In this document: piece by piece, positions 6,707 through 13,624 of the stretch
Layout of the letters: each line of letters opens with the position of its first letter
How positions within the stretch are numbered: position 1 is the stretch's first letter
Source of the DNA: Chitinispirillaceae bacterium
GTDB lineage: Bacteria; Fibrobacterota; Chitinivibrionia; Chitinivibrionales; Chitinispirillaceae
NCBI GenBank assembly: GCA_016926315.1
Contig: JAFGOU010000412.1
Span: 1-13,624, forward strand
DNA: 13,624 nt
Reading direction: 5' to 3'
Program-made: the position numbers and the translations under genes
Notes under the pieces: generated by a model
The model's database searches: none
Told to the model about the DNA's origin: nothing
The model's input: only the letters and a program-made list of their open reading frames with translations

Positions 6707-8175
6707 AGCGATTGGCAAACGACAGCGTGATGGTTGTCGTGTGGGCGATTAGTCTTGCCGTTATTATTATTATGCTCAAACGGTCGTTCGGCATCCTTAT
6801 CTCCGACGATGCCTATATAACTCTTTCGCATGTGAAAACATGGGTGCAAACCGGTCGTCCCGTGATGTCGATGTTCAATCCCGTCTGCGCGACGAGTACC
6901 CCATTATATACGATACTCATTACATCGCTCAATTATTGTTTTCGCATAGATCCTGTCTTTCTGGCATACGGTATCAATTCGCTGCTGGATTTCGTGAATA
7001 TCGCGCTGCTCTACGGCATCGGTAGACGGTCAGGAATGACACGGTTGTTTTCCGCTTCTGCCGCAACGCTTTTCGGTCTCAGCATACTGACCCTCGGCAC
7101 CAGCGCTTCGGGTATGGAAACGATATTGTACTGCGCCCTGGTGCTCGCCGGTTTTTATTTGGTGCTGGGTGCGGCACCGCCGATGAGAACGTGCGGGATT
7201 TTGTTCCTGCTGGCATTGACACGCCCTGAGGGGATCATTGCCGCTGTTTCAATCGTTATCATCGGCCGCTTGCGCGCCGTATCGCTTCGGACAACGGTAG
7301 TGATGCTTGCCGCGGCCATACTGGGTCTCATCGCGCTCCTGCTGTTTTATTATGCGGCATACGGCAACTTTTTACCGCATTCGGTTATTGCAAAACATGC
7401 GGGAATGAATACGCCGTATTTCGATGCAATCGGGTTCTGGTGGAACACGCTTTTCTTTGGAGGACCGGCGTATGGCGGTAGGCGGTGCGTGATGGCCGGC
7501 AATCTCCTGTTCATAAGCCTGGGCATTTTCGGGTTGATCATCGCTTCCAGGAAAAAATCACGGACGGTCTGGATGCTCTTGATATGGCCGGTACTCTATT
7601 TCTGCTTCTTCATGGTTACCCGGTCGAGCCATCAATACTTCACCTGGTACTATCTGCCGGTGCTGCCGTTTTTGTCGATCGTGTCAAGTTTTGGCCTGCA
7701 GGAGATAGGCGTTCGTCTGCGGCTGCGGCGGTGGCGGTTTGCCGGGTGGCTCTTGTTGATCCTGTTCTGCGGAATCGTTTTTTACCGTGACGCCGCTATT
7801 GACAGCATCGGTTCGAAATACCGGAAAGCGCATCAGGAACGGGAGAAGCTGTATCAACGGGCGGCGGAGTTTCTTGCCGACTCGTCAAGTCCGGCATCGA
7901 GCGTCATGATAGAAGAGGTGGGGACGGTTGGGTATTATCTGCCACGGCATATACTTGATAGGTACGGGATTATCTCTCCGGAGGTGATCAGAAACGGATT
8001 GGGTGATCCCATGAAACTTAAAACCTGTTTTTCACCCGGATGGATTATCTGCCACTCGGGTTCGCCCGGGGAACGTCCAGGTTTTATTTTGCCGGATGAG
8101 TACCAGCTGCGTCTCTCGCTGCCCCATTTCAATGCGGTTTCTTTTCTGCAGATCTGGAGCAGGTCTTCCCCGTAA
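6703..8175 (+). CDS. GT-C type integral-membrane glycosyltransferase
   Basis: The 490-residue product has roughly ten hydrophobic membrane segments between about residues 8 and 365 and a soluble C-terminal domain. After the first TM comes ISDDAYITLSHVKTW (about 33-47), the acidic DD motif expected in the first periplasmic loop of GT-C enzymes that use polyprenyl-phosphate sugars. It is followed by FNPVCATSTPLYTIL, the 'NP....TSPLW' feature of arabinofuranosyltransferase-like and GT39/GT87-like families. TRPEG and SGMETILYCALVLAGF support the family. The C-terminal part has EVGTVGYYLPRHILDRYGII, a common tail motif of this group. Its role is probably sugar transfer onto a lipid or envelope glycan on the periplasmic side. 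The start overlaps the leader ORF by ATGA and has no strong site of its own. The methyltransferase follows after 98 bases. Sugar and acceptor cannot be told. Confidence 0.8.
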   Translation: MKRLANDSVMVVVWAISLAVIIIMLKRSFGILISDDAYITLSHVKTWVQTGRPVMSMFNPVCATSTPLYTILITSLNYCFRIDPVFLAYGINSLLDFVNIALLYGIGRRSGMTRLFSASAATLFGLSILTLGTSASGMETILYCALVLAGFYLVLGAAPPMRTCGILFLLALTRPEGIIAAVSIVIIGRLRAVSLRTTVVMLAAAILGLIALLLFYYAAYGNFLPHSVIAKHAGMNTPYFDAIGFWWNTLFFGGPAYGGRRCVMAGNLLFISLGIFGLIIASRKKSRTVWMLLIWPVLYFCFFMVTRSSHQYFTWYYLPVLPFLSIVSSFGLQEIGVRLRLRRWRFAGWLLLILFCGIVFYRDAAIDSIGSKYRKAHQEREKLYQRAAEFLADSSSPASSVMIEEVGTVGYYLPRHILDRYGIISPEVIRNGLGDPMKLKTCFSPGWIICHSGSPGERPGFILPDEYQLRLSLPHFNAVSFLQIWSRSSP

Positions 8176-8273
8176 GATGAGAAATGATCGGGAATCACGG
8201 AGGGAAGCCGGTAAAGGGTTGACACGGGCCGTGAAGGTAAGGGAAGAAGACTGCCAGACATGAGCATTAAGGA

Positions 8274-9008
8274 ATGAATCGGCGAAATGATCGTTTCGCC
8301 CTGATACGCTCCCGGGAGCGTATCTTTCGCAAGCCGCTCCTCAAGCGCATTTATGAGGGGTGGTACGATACCATTGCGGCCAATCTTCCTTTGTGTGAAG
8401 GGCCGGTGCTGGAGTTCGGGTGCGGAGCGGGGTTTTTAGGTGAACGGATCAGCGGCCACGTGGCCACGGATCTGGTCAAAACGCCCTGGGTCTCCTGTGT
8501 CGCCGACGGGACCGCGTTTCCTTTTAAAACCGGAACATCCAGGGCGATCGTCCTGGTTAATGTATTGCATCATCTCCATAAACCCGTTCATTTTTTCGCT
8601 GAAACGGAGCGCTGCCTGCAAAAAGGGGGCGCCGTCCTCCTTATCGAACCCTGGGTGACGCACTGGTCGCGGTTTATTTTCACCTTTTTGCATCACGAGC
8701 CGTTTGATTCCCGGGATACGAAATGGGAGCACCGTCGGGCCGGCCCGCTTTCCGGCGTCAACAGCGCGCTTCCCTGGATCATCTTCCAGCGCGACCGGGA
8801 ACGGTTCGAAACGTTGTTCAGGACCCTGCGGATCGAACGGATCGACCCGTTCATGCCGTTTATGTATCTGTTTTCAGGAGGGCTGACGCCATTTACGTTT
8901 GCGCCATCCCGTGCATTCGGACCGCTGGAATCACTGGAGCGCCGTTTTTCGGGTGTCATGAAATCCTGGGCCATGTTCGCGTTTATTAAAATCGTGAAGA
9001 CGGGCTAG
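8274..9008 (+). CDS. Class I SAM-dependent methyltransferase
   Basis: The 244-residue product has the SAM-binding motif I PVLEFGCGAGFLGE at about 44-57, an acidic residue after strand 2 (VATDL, Asp66), and motif IV-like AIVLVNVLHHLHKP at about 91-104, followed by the usual CLQKGGAVLLIEPW. This is the Methyltransf_11-like fold. The N-terminal RSRERIFRKPLLKRIYEGWY looks like part of the protein, so the ATG at 8274 is kept; an in-frame TAA lies two codons before it. The only Shine-Dalgarno candidate, AAGGA at 8269-8273, directly abuts the ATG. Two perfect inverted repeats lie within codons 3-17. The substrate is unknown; pairing with a GT-C enzyme suggests a glycan, lipid or quinone-like acceptor. 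Confidence 0.85.
   Translation: MNRRNDRFALIRSRERIFRKPLLKRIYEGWYDTIAANLPLCEGPVLEFGCGAGFLGERISGHVATDLVKTPWVSCVADGTAFPFKTGTSRAIVLVNVLHHLHKPVHFFAETERCLQKGGAVLLIEPWVTHWSRFIFTFLHHEPFDSRDTKWEHRRAGPLSGVNSALPWIIFQRDRERFETLFRTLRIERIDPFMPFMYLFSGGLTPFTFAPSRAFGPLESLERRFSGVMKSWAMFAFIKIVKTG
8281..8300 (+). other. Perfect hairpin inside the methyltransferase 5' coding region
   Basis: GGCGAAA (8281-8287) pairs with TTTCGCC (8294-8300) around TGATCG; a T-G wobble could extend the stem to eight pairs with a GATC loop. It begins seven bases after the start of the ATG, within the ribosome footprint, so it should affect initiation. It lies two bases before a longer palindrome. Confidence 0.6.
8303..8324. other. 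22-bp perfect palindrome inside the methyltransferase gene
   Basis: GATACGCTCCC is followed directly by its exact reverse complement, centred on CCCGGG. As RNA it can form a nine-pair stem with a CCGG tetraloop; as DNA it could be a dimer binding site. A perfect 22-bp palindrome is expected by chance far less than once in a window of this size. No T-tract follows, so it is not an intrinsic terminator. Confidence 0.65.
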
Positions 9009-9075
9009 CGCGACCGGGAGGGAAAAAACTCTGCCGAGGGTGAGCTTCGCGGCCGGCAATAATGCTGATATAGTG

Positions 9076-9104
9076 CTGTCATTCATTTATTTTGATGATA
9101 TACT
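9076..9104 (+). promoter_or_regulatory. Candidate promoter giving a leaderless HD-GYP transcript
   Basis: CTGTCA (9076-9081, four of six -35 bases) and TATACT (9099-9104, five of six -10 bases) are separated by exactly 17 bp. The predicted start of transcription, about seven bases downstream, falls on or next to the ATG at 9112. No Shine-Dalgarno sequence lies between, which fits leaderless translation. Confidence 0.5.
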
Positions 9105-9111
9105 TATCACC

Positions 9112-11031
9112 ATGAATCAAAAGTTAATAGTCCTCGGTTCTCCTGAACCGTCTGATCTCGCGCTGTTGCGGCGCATAAGCATGGAGCTCGGCTGCGAAAT
9201 CATCAAGCAGCAGGGCGGGCAGCGGTCAATGGAGATAGGGGCGGAGGTTCATACGGCCGGGATCCTCTCTTTCCTGCCCTGCACCAGGGAGTCCATGATG
9301 GAGGCGTATAACGGGGCGCTTAATTTCAGGGGTGCGGCTCCGGTGCCGTTTTTTCAGCTGATACCCGGTGGAGAACAACCTTCGTTTCTTAACGAGATGC
9401 AGATTACCGGCGTGTTCGTTTCGCCGCTCACGGCACCGGTCGTCTGGTCCATTGTTCAGACGGTTCTGATGAGCAAGCGGATCGTATCCCGCAACAGCGA
9501 ACTGATCGCCGAGCTCATCAAAACGCAGAAGTATAAAAACCTGCTCGTCGAGGTGGGCACCGCCCTCTCCCGCGAAAACGATCTGGACCGTCTGCTCGAC
9601 GTGATCCTGCTTATCTGCCGGGACATTACCGGCGCCGACGCAGGGAGCATTTACATAAGAGAAAGAACGGGTCCCGGGGGCGCTTTCCTGGACATGCTCC
9701 GGTTCAAGATCACCCAAAACGATTCGGTCGTCATCGGCCGGAGGAGCGTCGAATTCCAGCTTCCGATCGACAACGAATCGATCGCCGGGTATGTGGCAAA
9801 CACGGGAAAACCGCTCAAGATCGACGATATTGCCAGAATCGACGCGTCACAACCCTACCGGCCCGGTAACGAGGTGCAGAAAAGACTCGGGTACTGTGTA
9901 AAGTCGATGCTGACGTTGCCGCTGAAAAACAAGGACACGGACGTCGTCGGCGTTCTGCAGCTCATGAACAAGAAAAAATCCCGCAGTGCGAAAGTCATTT
10001 CGGAGGAGACCTGCAGCGCCCACGTCACCTCATTCAGTCTGGCCGACATCGAATTCATCCAGTCGGTCGCCGCACAGGCGGCGGTATCGATCGAGCGGGC
10101 CCAGCTCTACGAAAATATCCGCGAGTTGTTCGAGGGATTTCTCGGCTCGTCAATAGCGGCTATCGATGAACGCGACCGGGTAACCTCCGGTCATTCCAAG
10201 CGGGTCATGGGGTATGCCATGGCGTTCGTCGACGCGGCGACCGCCGATCCGCATGGTCCGTTCGCAGAACTCGCGGCATCGCCGGACCGGAAAAGGCAGT
10301 TCCAGTTTGCGGCCCTGCTGCATGATATCGGAAAAATAGGCGTTCCCGAGCGCGTTCTGCAGAAAGAGAGCCGGCTGGCGGCCCCGGATTTCGCGCTTCT
10401 CCTGGCGCGACTCGATTTTATCACTCTGGCCCACAAGCATGAACCGGCCTCGGTTTCATGGCAGTCGGCGCAGGAGCTGGCGGACGATCGCGCCTTTCTT
10501 GAAAAAATCAATATCGCGGGCAGACTCCAGGATGATGACCTGACGTATCTCGCCGTGATACGTGACAAATGGTATCATGGCATCGACGGCAAAAAGGCGC
10601 TTTTCCTGAGCGAAAGAGAGTGGCAGTCTCTGTCGATCAGGGCCGGAACGCTGACCAGGGAGGAGCGCGACATCATCAATTCACACGCGCTTTCCACCTA
10701 CCGCATACTTTCCAAGATACCATGGACACGACAGCTTGAGATGATTCCTACCATCGCCTCGACACATCACGAGAAGATGGACGGTTCCGGCTATCCGCAC
10801 GGGCTCAAAGGCGAAAAGATCTGTCTTGAGAGCAGAATCCTGGCGGTCATCGATATTTACGAGGCGCTTGTGGCGCAGGACCGGCCGTATAAGCCGAGAA
10901 TGGCGCCGGAAAAAGCGATGGCCATTCTCGAAAAGGAGGTCGAGGCGGGTCGTCTTGACGGCAAGGTAGTGCGGTATCTCAGGGAAAAAGGGATCTACAA
11001 GCTCTATACCGACCTGAACAAACATGCTTGA
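9112..11031 (+). CDS. Pseudo-receiver/GAF/HD-GYP cyclic-di-GMP phosphodiesterase
   Basis: This 639-residue signalling protein should hydrolyse cyclic di-GMP. Residues 1 to about 120 look like a response-regulator receiver fold without the phosphorylatable Asp (GILSFLPC) or the conserved Lys, hence a pseudo-receiver. A helical linker leads to a GAF domain at about 155-335. The HD-GYP domain runs from about 340 to the end, with likely metal and catalytic residues Glu353, His361, His404-Asp405 (LLHDIGKIGVPERVL), His525, His552-His553 with HHEKMDGSGYP, and Asp581 (DIYEALVAQDRPY). The His404-His525 gap is 121 residues against roughly 30 in typical members, so an extra segment of about 90 residues is inserted. 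The ATG at 9112 is preferred to the GTG at 9040, because the latter adds 24 residues that read through the promoter. Its end overlaps murB by 8 bp. There is no membrane segment, so it is cytoplasmic. Confidence 0.9.
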   Translation: MNQKLIVLGSPEPSDLALLRRISMELGCEIIKQQGGQRSMEIGAEVHTAGILSFLPCTRESMMEAYNGALNFRGAAPVPFFQLIPGGEQPSFLNEMQITGVFVSPLTAPVVWSIVQTVLMSKRIVSRNSELIAELIKTQKYKNLLVEVGTALSRENDLDRLLDVILLICRDITGADAGSIYIRERTGPGGAFLDMLRFKITQNDSVVIGRRSVEFQLPIDNESIAGYVANTGKPLKIDDIARIDASQPYRPGNEVQKRLGYCVKSMLTLPLKNKDTDVVGVLQLMNKKKSRSAKVISEETCSAHVTSFSLADIEFIQSVAAQAAVSIERAQLYENIRELFEGFLGSSIAAIDERDRVTSGHSKRVMGYAMAFVDAATADPHGPFAELAASPDRKRQFQFAALLHDIGKIGVPERVLQKESRLAAPDFALLLARLDFITLAHKHEPASVSWQSAQELADDRAFLEKINIAGRLQDDDLTYLAVIRDKWYHGIDGKKALFLSEREWQSLSIRAGTLTREERDIINSHALSTYRILSKIPWTRQLEMIPTIASTHHEKMDGSGYPHGLKGEKICLESRILAVIDIYEALVAQDRPYKPRMAPEKAMAILEKEVEAGRLDGKVVRYLREKGIYKLYTDLNKHA

Positions 11032-11920
11032 AATCCGTGCATCGGTGGCTCTCCGGGACAAAACCACGTTTCGCATCGGCGGTATCGCCGCATGGTATGC
11101 GGCGCCCGAGAGCGCTTCGGAACACGTGGAGGCGCTGGGTTTTGCGCAGGAACGTTCGCTTCCCGTGCTGGTGATCGGCAACGGCTCGAATCTTCTGATC
11201 AGCGACCGGGGCTGGCCGGGGCTGGCCATTGCCGTTTCGGACAGCGGTACCGCAGTGGAGTGGCGCGATAATGAGGCAATCGTCAGGGCGGGGTGTCCGC
11301 TCGATGCGCTGGTCAGGGAGTCGATCGAGCGCGGGTATGAAGGGCTTGAGGAACTGTCGGGCATTCCGGGAACGATCGGCGGTGCCGTGCTCATGAACGC
11401 CGGCGCATTTTCGATCTGCATTGCCGATACGGTCGTTTCGGCGGAGTATATCGACCAGAACGATCGCCGGACGGTGACCGCCTCGCTCGGCGACCTGCGC
11501 CTTGGCTACCGCACCAGCGCGCTCAGGAACAGGCAGGTCATCATACTTTCTGCCCGCTTCAGGTTCAGGAAGGGCAATGCCGTCGATCTGCGGGCGAGGA
11601 GGGGTGAAATCCTCGCACTTCGGCGGAATAAACAGCCGCTTGACCTGCCCAATTGCGGAAGCGTTTTCAAGCGTCCTCCCGGAACCTTTGCGGGTACGCT
11701 GATCGAGCAGGCGGGGCTCAAGGGGTATCGCTGCGGCAAGGTGTCGATTTCGGAAAAACACGCAAATTTTATCGTCAATCACGGAGGAGGAACCGCGGCA
11801 GAGGTGCGCCATCTGATCGTCATGGCCCAGAAAAGGGTTTATGAACGGTCTGGAATTCTGCTTGAGCCCGAAGTAATTTTTGCCGGAACCTTTGACGAGC
11901 CGCTTTTTACTCCTGCCTGA
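11024..11920 (+). CDS. murB: UDP-N-acetylenolpyruvoylglucosamine reductase
   Basis: MurB reduces UDP-GlcNAc-enolpyruvate to UDP-MurNAc with NADPH, the second committed step of peptidoglycan precursor synthesis, in the cytoplasm. The 298-residue product has the FAD-binding motifs TTFRIGG (14-20), VIGNGSNLLIS (50-60) and SGIPGTIGGAVLMNAGAF (112-129). Likely catalytic residues are Arg163 in LGYRTSAL, Ser213 in NCGSVFKRPPG and Glu281 in LLEPEV. The shorter length and the compact CGSVFKRPPG-EKHANFIVN arrangement suggest the type II (short) class rather than the E. coli class. The ATG at 11024 overlaps the HD-GYP stop by 8 bp and lacks a clear Shine-Dalgarno site, so translation is probably coupled. 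All key motifs are present. Identification is secure. Confidence 0.96.
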   Translation: MLEIRASVALRDKTTFRIGGIAAWYAAPESASEHVEALGFAQERSLPVLVIGNGSNLLISDRGWPGLAIAVSDSGTAVEWRDNEAIVRAGCPLDALVRESIERGYEGLEELSGIPGTIGGAVLMNAGAFSICIADTVVSAEYIDQNDRRTVTASLGDLRLGYRTSALRNRQVIILSARFRFRKGNAVDLRARRGEILALRRNKQPLDLPNCGSVFKRPPGTFAGTLIEQAGLKGYRCGKVSISEKHANFIVNHGGGTAAEVRHLIVMAQKRVYERSGILLEPEVIFAGTFDEPLFTPA

Positions 11921-11931
11921 GTGAGAGGACC

Positions 11932-12552
11932 ATGGTCGACGTTGCGCGTTATGGTACCGGCCCCATCGAAACGAATACCTGGCTCGTCTGCGACGGCGAC
12001 CGCCGCTGCATCGTGATCGATCCCGCTTCCGGGTGCGGCGAGATCACGGGCAGAATACGCAGCGAGGGCCTGGAGTGCGAGGCCGTGGTACTGACCCACT
12101 CACATTTCGACCATATCACCGGCATTCCCGAACTGCTTGAGGTATCACCGATGATTCCGGTGTATATCAACCCGATCGAAGCGGCGTACCTTGCGAATTC
12201 CCGGCTCAATGCGTCCCTCTGGTTCGGCGATGAGTTCGTCTATACCGGTAGCACCGAACCGCTTGCCGAAGGCAGGCAGCGTATCGGCCATTTCGAGTTC
12301 GACGTGCGGCATATACCCGGCCACTCGCCGGGAGGCATGGCGCTCGTTATTGATAAATGGTGTTTCTGCGGCGATGCGCTGTTCGCCGGGTCAATCGGAC
12401 GGAGCGACCTGCCCGGCGGCGACGGACCGGCGCTCATCGAAGGGATCAGGGGAAAACTGCTCACCCTGCCCGAGGAAACCGTGGTTTGTCCCGGACACGG
12501 CGGCAGGACGACCATCGGCAGGGAAAAAAAGAACAATCCGTATCTTGTGTAG
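11932..12552 (+). CDS. Metallo-beta-lactamase-fold hydrolase, glyoxalase II-like
   Basis: The 206-residue product has the full metal-binding set: THSHFDH (55-61), His131 in HIPGHSPGG, Asp148 in FCGDALFAGSIGRSDLPGGD and His189 in VCPGHGGRTTIGREK. The GDxLFxGSIGRxDxPGGD block and the PGHG.TTIG.E...NP ending are typical of short YcbL-like glyoxalase II relatives. These hydrolyse thioesters or related small metabolites, though the true substrate in such short forms is often unknown. The ATG at 11932 follows murB after 11 bases, with GAGAGGA just upstream. It is cytoplasmic, with no signal peptide. The fold call is very secure and the exact reaction is not. Confidence 0.92.
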   Translation: MVDVARYGTGPIETNTWLVCDGDRRCIVIDPASGCGEITGRIRSEGLECEAVVLTHSHFDHITGIPELLEVSPMIPVYINPIEAAYLANSRLNASLWFGDEFVYTGSTEPLAEGRQRIGHFEFDVRHIPGHSPGGMALVIDKWCFCGDALFAGSIGRSDLPGGDGPALIEGIRGKLLTLPEETVVCPGHGGRTTIGREKKNNPYLV

Positions 12553-12590
12553 GATACCGTTACCCGTCCATTCCCGTCCGCGCGTGCATC

Positions 12591-13523
12591 ATGGAAACGT
12601 TACCGCTCCTTGAAGAATTTCTCGCCTATCTGCGGCTTGAACGGGCGCTCTCCGGCAATACCACGGAGTCGTACCGGTTTGATCTCGTGCGGCTGGGCGC
12701 GTATCTGCATCAGCAGGGGATCGGCGCACTCGATCAGGTGAACGCCGATCACCTGACCGCCTATGTACGTGCGCTGTATGACGTCGGGTTTGCGGCGACC
12801 TCCATCCAGCGGACGCTTTCGTCGCTGCGGCGCTACTTTGCCTTTGCCGTGGACGAGGGCGCCGTGTCCACCGATCCGACCGCGCTTCTCGAAAGCCCGC
12901 GCAGCGGCCGCGCTCTTCCCGCGGTACTGACGGTTGAAGAGATCGAAACGATTCTCAACGCGGTCGATACCGCACAAAGGGGAGGGGCCCGGGACCGGGC
13001 CATGCTCGAAACCCTGTATGCGACCGGCATGCGGGTATCGGAGCTCTCCGCATTCAGTCAGGAGCACCTTTTACAGGAAGAAGGCCTGGTGCGCGTTTTT
13101 GGAAAAGGCTCAAAGGAACGGATCGTTCCGATCGGCCAGGTCGCGCTGGACTGGATCGTCCGGTATTTCGAAACCGAACGCCCTTTTTTCTGCAAGCCCG
13201 GCAGCGACAGCACCGTGTTTCTCAATGTCCGGGGAAGGGCGCTTTCCCGCATGGGGATCTGGAAGATAATTCGGCGCTATGTGGCGCTTTCCGGTGTCGC
13301 AAAGCACGTGTCGCCGCATACGTTCCGCCACTCGTTCGCCACGCACCTGCTCGAAGGCGGTGCCGACCTGCGCACGGTCCAGGAGATGCTCGGTCATGCC
13401 AATATCGTGACCACCGAGATTTACACGCACGTTGACCGGGAGTATCTCAAGGAGGTGCACCGGAGCTTTCATCCGCGGTTTCGGAGGAAGGATCCGGAAC
13501 AGGGTAAAGGCGGGGGAGGCTGA
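12591..13523 (+). CDS. xerD: XerD-like site-specific tyrosine recombinase
   Basis: The 310-residue product has an N-terminal SAM-like core-binding domain (about 1-100) and a C-terminal catalytic domain with all six expected residues: Arg148 (ATGMRVSEL), Lys172 (VFGKGSKER), His243 and Arg246 (SPHTFRHSFATHLLEGGADL), His269 (MLGHANIVTTEIYTH) and Tyr278. The ending VDREYLKEVHRSFHPR is characteristic of XerD/XerC, which resolve chromosome dimers at dif. XerD is the better fit, but XerC cannot be excluded without comparison. METLPLLEEF at 12591 is chosen as the start because the open frame further upstream runs through the hydrolase gene and gives Arg-rich nonsense. No Shine-Dalgarno sequence precedes it. 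The Gly-rich tail GKGGGG is encoded by the ribosome binding site of the next gene. No mobile-element features surround it, so it is a housekeeping copy rather than an integrase. Confidence 0.9.
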   Translation: METLPLLEEFLAYLRLERALSGNTTESYRFDLVRLGAYLHQQGIGALDQVNADHLTAYVRALYDVGFAATSIQRTLSSLRRYFAFAVDEGAVSTDPTALLESPRSGRALPAVLTVEEIETILNAVDTAQRGGARDRAMLETLYATGMRVSELSAFSQEHLLQEEGLVRVFGKGSKERIVPIGQVALDWIVRYFETERPFFCKPGSDSTVFLNVRGRALSRMGIWKIIRRYVALSGVAKHVSPHTFRHSFATHLLEGGADLRTVQEMLGHANIVTTEIYTHVDREYLKEVHRSFHPRFRRKDPEQGKGGGG

Positions 13524-13624
13524 TGACTGACGGTACGTCACGAACCAGGAGGAACGCCGGACCGGGGCGGGATTCCGGCATGCCGCTTTTTCCGCGTGCG
13601 CTCCTCCAGCTTCATTACCACGAC
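13523..13624 (+). CDS. Start of an unidentified gene, cut by the window edge
   Basis: The ATG at 13523 shares bases with the recombinase stop (TGATG) and has GGGGGAGG four bases upstream, a strong sign of a real coupled gene. The 34 visible residues begin MTDGTSRTRRNAGPGRDSGM and end LLQLHYHD. They are basic and polar at first and then more hydrophobic, which is too little to assign a family. Confidence 0.6.
   Translation, partial: MTDGTSRTRRNAGPGRDSGMPLFPRALLQLHYHD

Noticed and set aside
8177..8263. 28-codon ORF between the glycosyltransferase and methyltransferase genes (MRNDRESRREAGKG...)
   Set aside because: It has no ribosome binding site, is highly charged and low in complexity, and shows no sign of selection; probably chance in a purine-rich spacer.
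8454..8465. 12-bp palindrome GGCCACGTGGCC in the methyltransferase gene
   Set aside because: About three perfect 12-bp palindromes are expected by chance in a window this long, and this one is in coding sequence.
9040..9111. GTG start adding 24 residues to the HD-GYP protein
   Set aside because: The added residues cover the promoter-like sequence and do not resemble a receiver start; the protein fold begins at MNQKLIVLG (9112). The nearby GGGAGG is too far from the GTG.
10979..11812. Antisense 277-residue open frame across murB
   Set aside because: It is a shadow of a codon-biased gene; the sense strand encodes a complete MurB with all catalytic motifs. The same applies to the 246-residue antisense frame at 10681-11421.
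12357..12590. N-terminal extension of the recombinase reading frame
   Set aside because: The frame is open, but it overlaps the hydrolase gene in another frame and encodes an Arg-rich sequence unlike any recombinase; homology begins at METLPLLEEF (12591).
12734..12756. 8-bp perfect inverted repeat TCAGGTGA/TCACCTGA inside the recombinase gene
   Set aside because: It falls in ordinary conserved coding sequence (DQVNADHLT) with a 7-bp spacer; repeats of this size are expected by chance in a window of this length.

Overview
The window looks like chromosomal DNA from a Gram-negative (diderm) bacterium. It encodes an outer-membrane beta-barrel with a C-terminal phenylalanine, a periplasmic LolA-like protein, an RND-type inner-membrane exporter and the peptidoglycan enzyme MurB. 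At 736-1069 there is debris of a secreted protein whose C-terminus, now out of frame, resembles a type IX secretion sorting tail. An intergenic repeat of the 'CATTTCGAC...GAGAAATCT' type sits at about 6569-6603. Together these point tentatively to the FCB superphylum (Fibrobacterota- or Bacteroidota-like lineages), but no rRNA or other firm taxonomic marker is present. The right-hand genes look richer in G+C than the first ~1.1 kb and the 5.65-6.7 kb control regions (judged by eye).

Layout. (1) 1-1168 is sparse and partly decayed: an unrecognised 122-residue ORF, a doubtful 50-residue ORF, and the remnant of a secreted protein with an intact signal peptide and a frameshifted tail. (2) 1169-6340, all on the minus strand, is a regulator plus export operon. 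Read in transcription order it holds an AcrR-like TetR repressor (GTG start at 6340), a promoter/operator, a DUF1302-like outer-membrane protein, an MMPL/HAE3 RND transporter, and a LolA-like periplasmic protein. The last two genes overlap by 8 bp. Matching 22-bp operator-like elements (ACATAC, 10 bp, GTAT..) lie over the putative promoters of both the regulator and the structural genes. Half-site and spacing match what is known of the E. coli AcrR operator, and the recognition helix is AcrR-like, so autoregulation and operon repression are both likely. (3) 6341-6702 is the divergent control region. It holds the regulator's operator, a rightward promoter, the dispersed repeat, and an 11-codon leader ORF that overlaps the next gene by ATGA. 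(4) 6703-13624, all on the plus strand, holds a GT-C membrane glycosyltransferase, a class I SAM methyltransferase, a pseudo-receiver/GAF/HD-GYP c-di-GMP phosphodiesterase, murB, a glyoxalase II-like metallo-beta-lactamase-fold hydrolase, a XerD-like tyrosine recombinase, and the start of another gene cut by the window edge.

How they fit together. The minus-strand cassette has a part for each envelope compartment (inner membrane, periplasm, outer membrane) under an AcrR-type ligand sensor, so it probably moves a lipidic or amphiphilic molecule to or through the outer membrane. The plus-strand genes are tightly packed (8-bp overlap, 11-bp gap, 38-bp gap, TGATG overlap) and combine cell-envelope assembly, chromosome-dimer resolution and c-di-GMP signalling. 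The most unusual points are the paired AcrR-like operators, two back-to-back perfect inverted repeats just inside the methyltransferase gene, a possibly leaderless HD-GYP transcript, and a roughly 90-residue insert inside the HD-GYP core. I saw no CRISPR array, tRNA, rRNA or intact insertion sequence.
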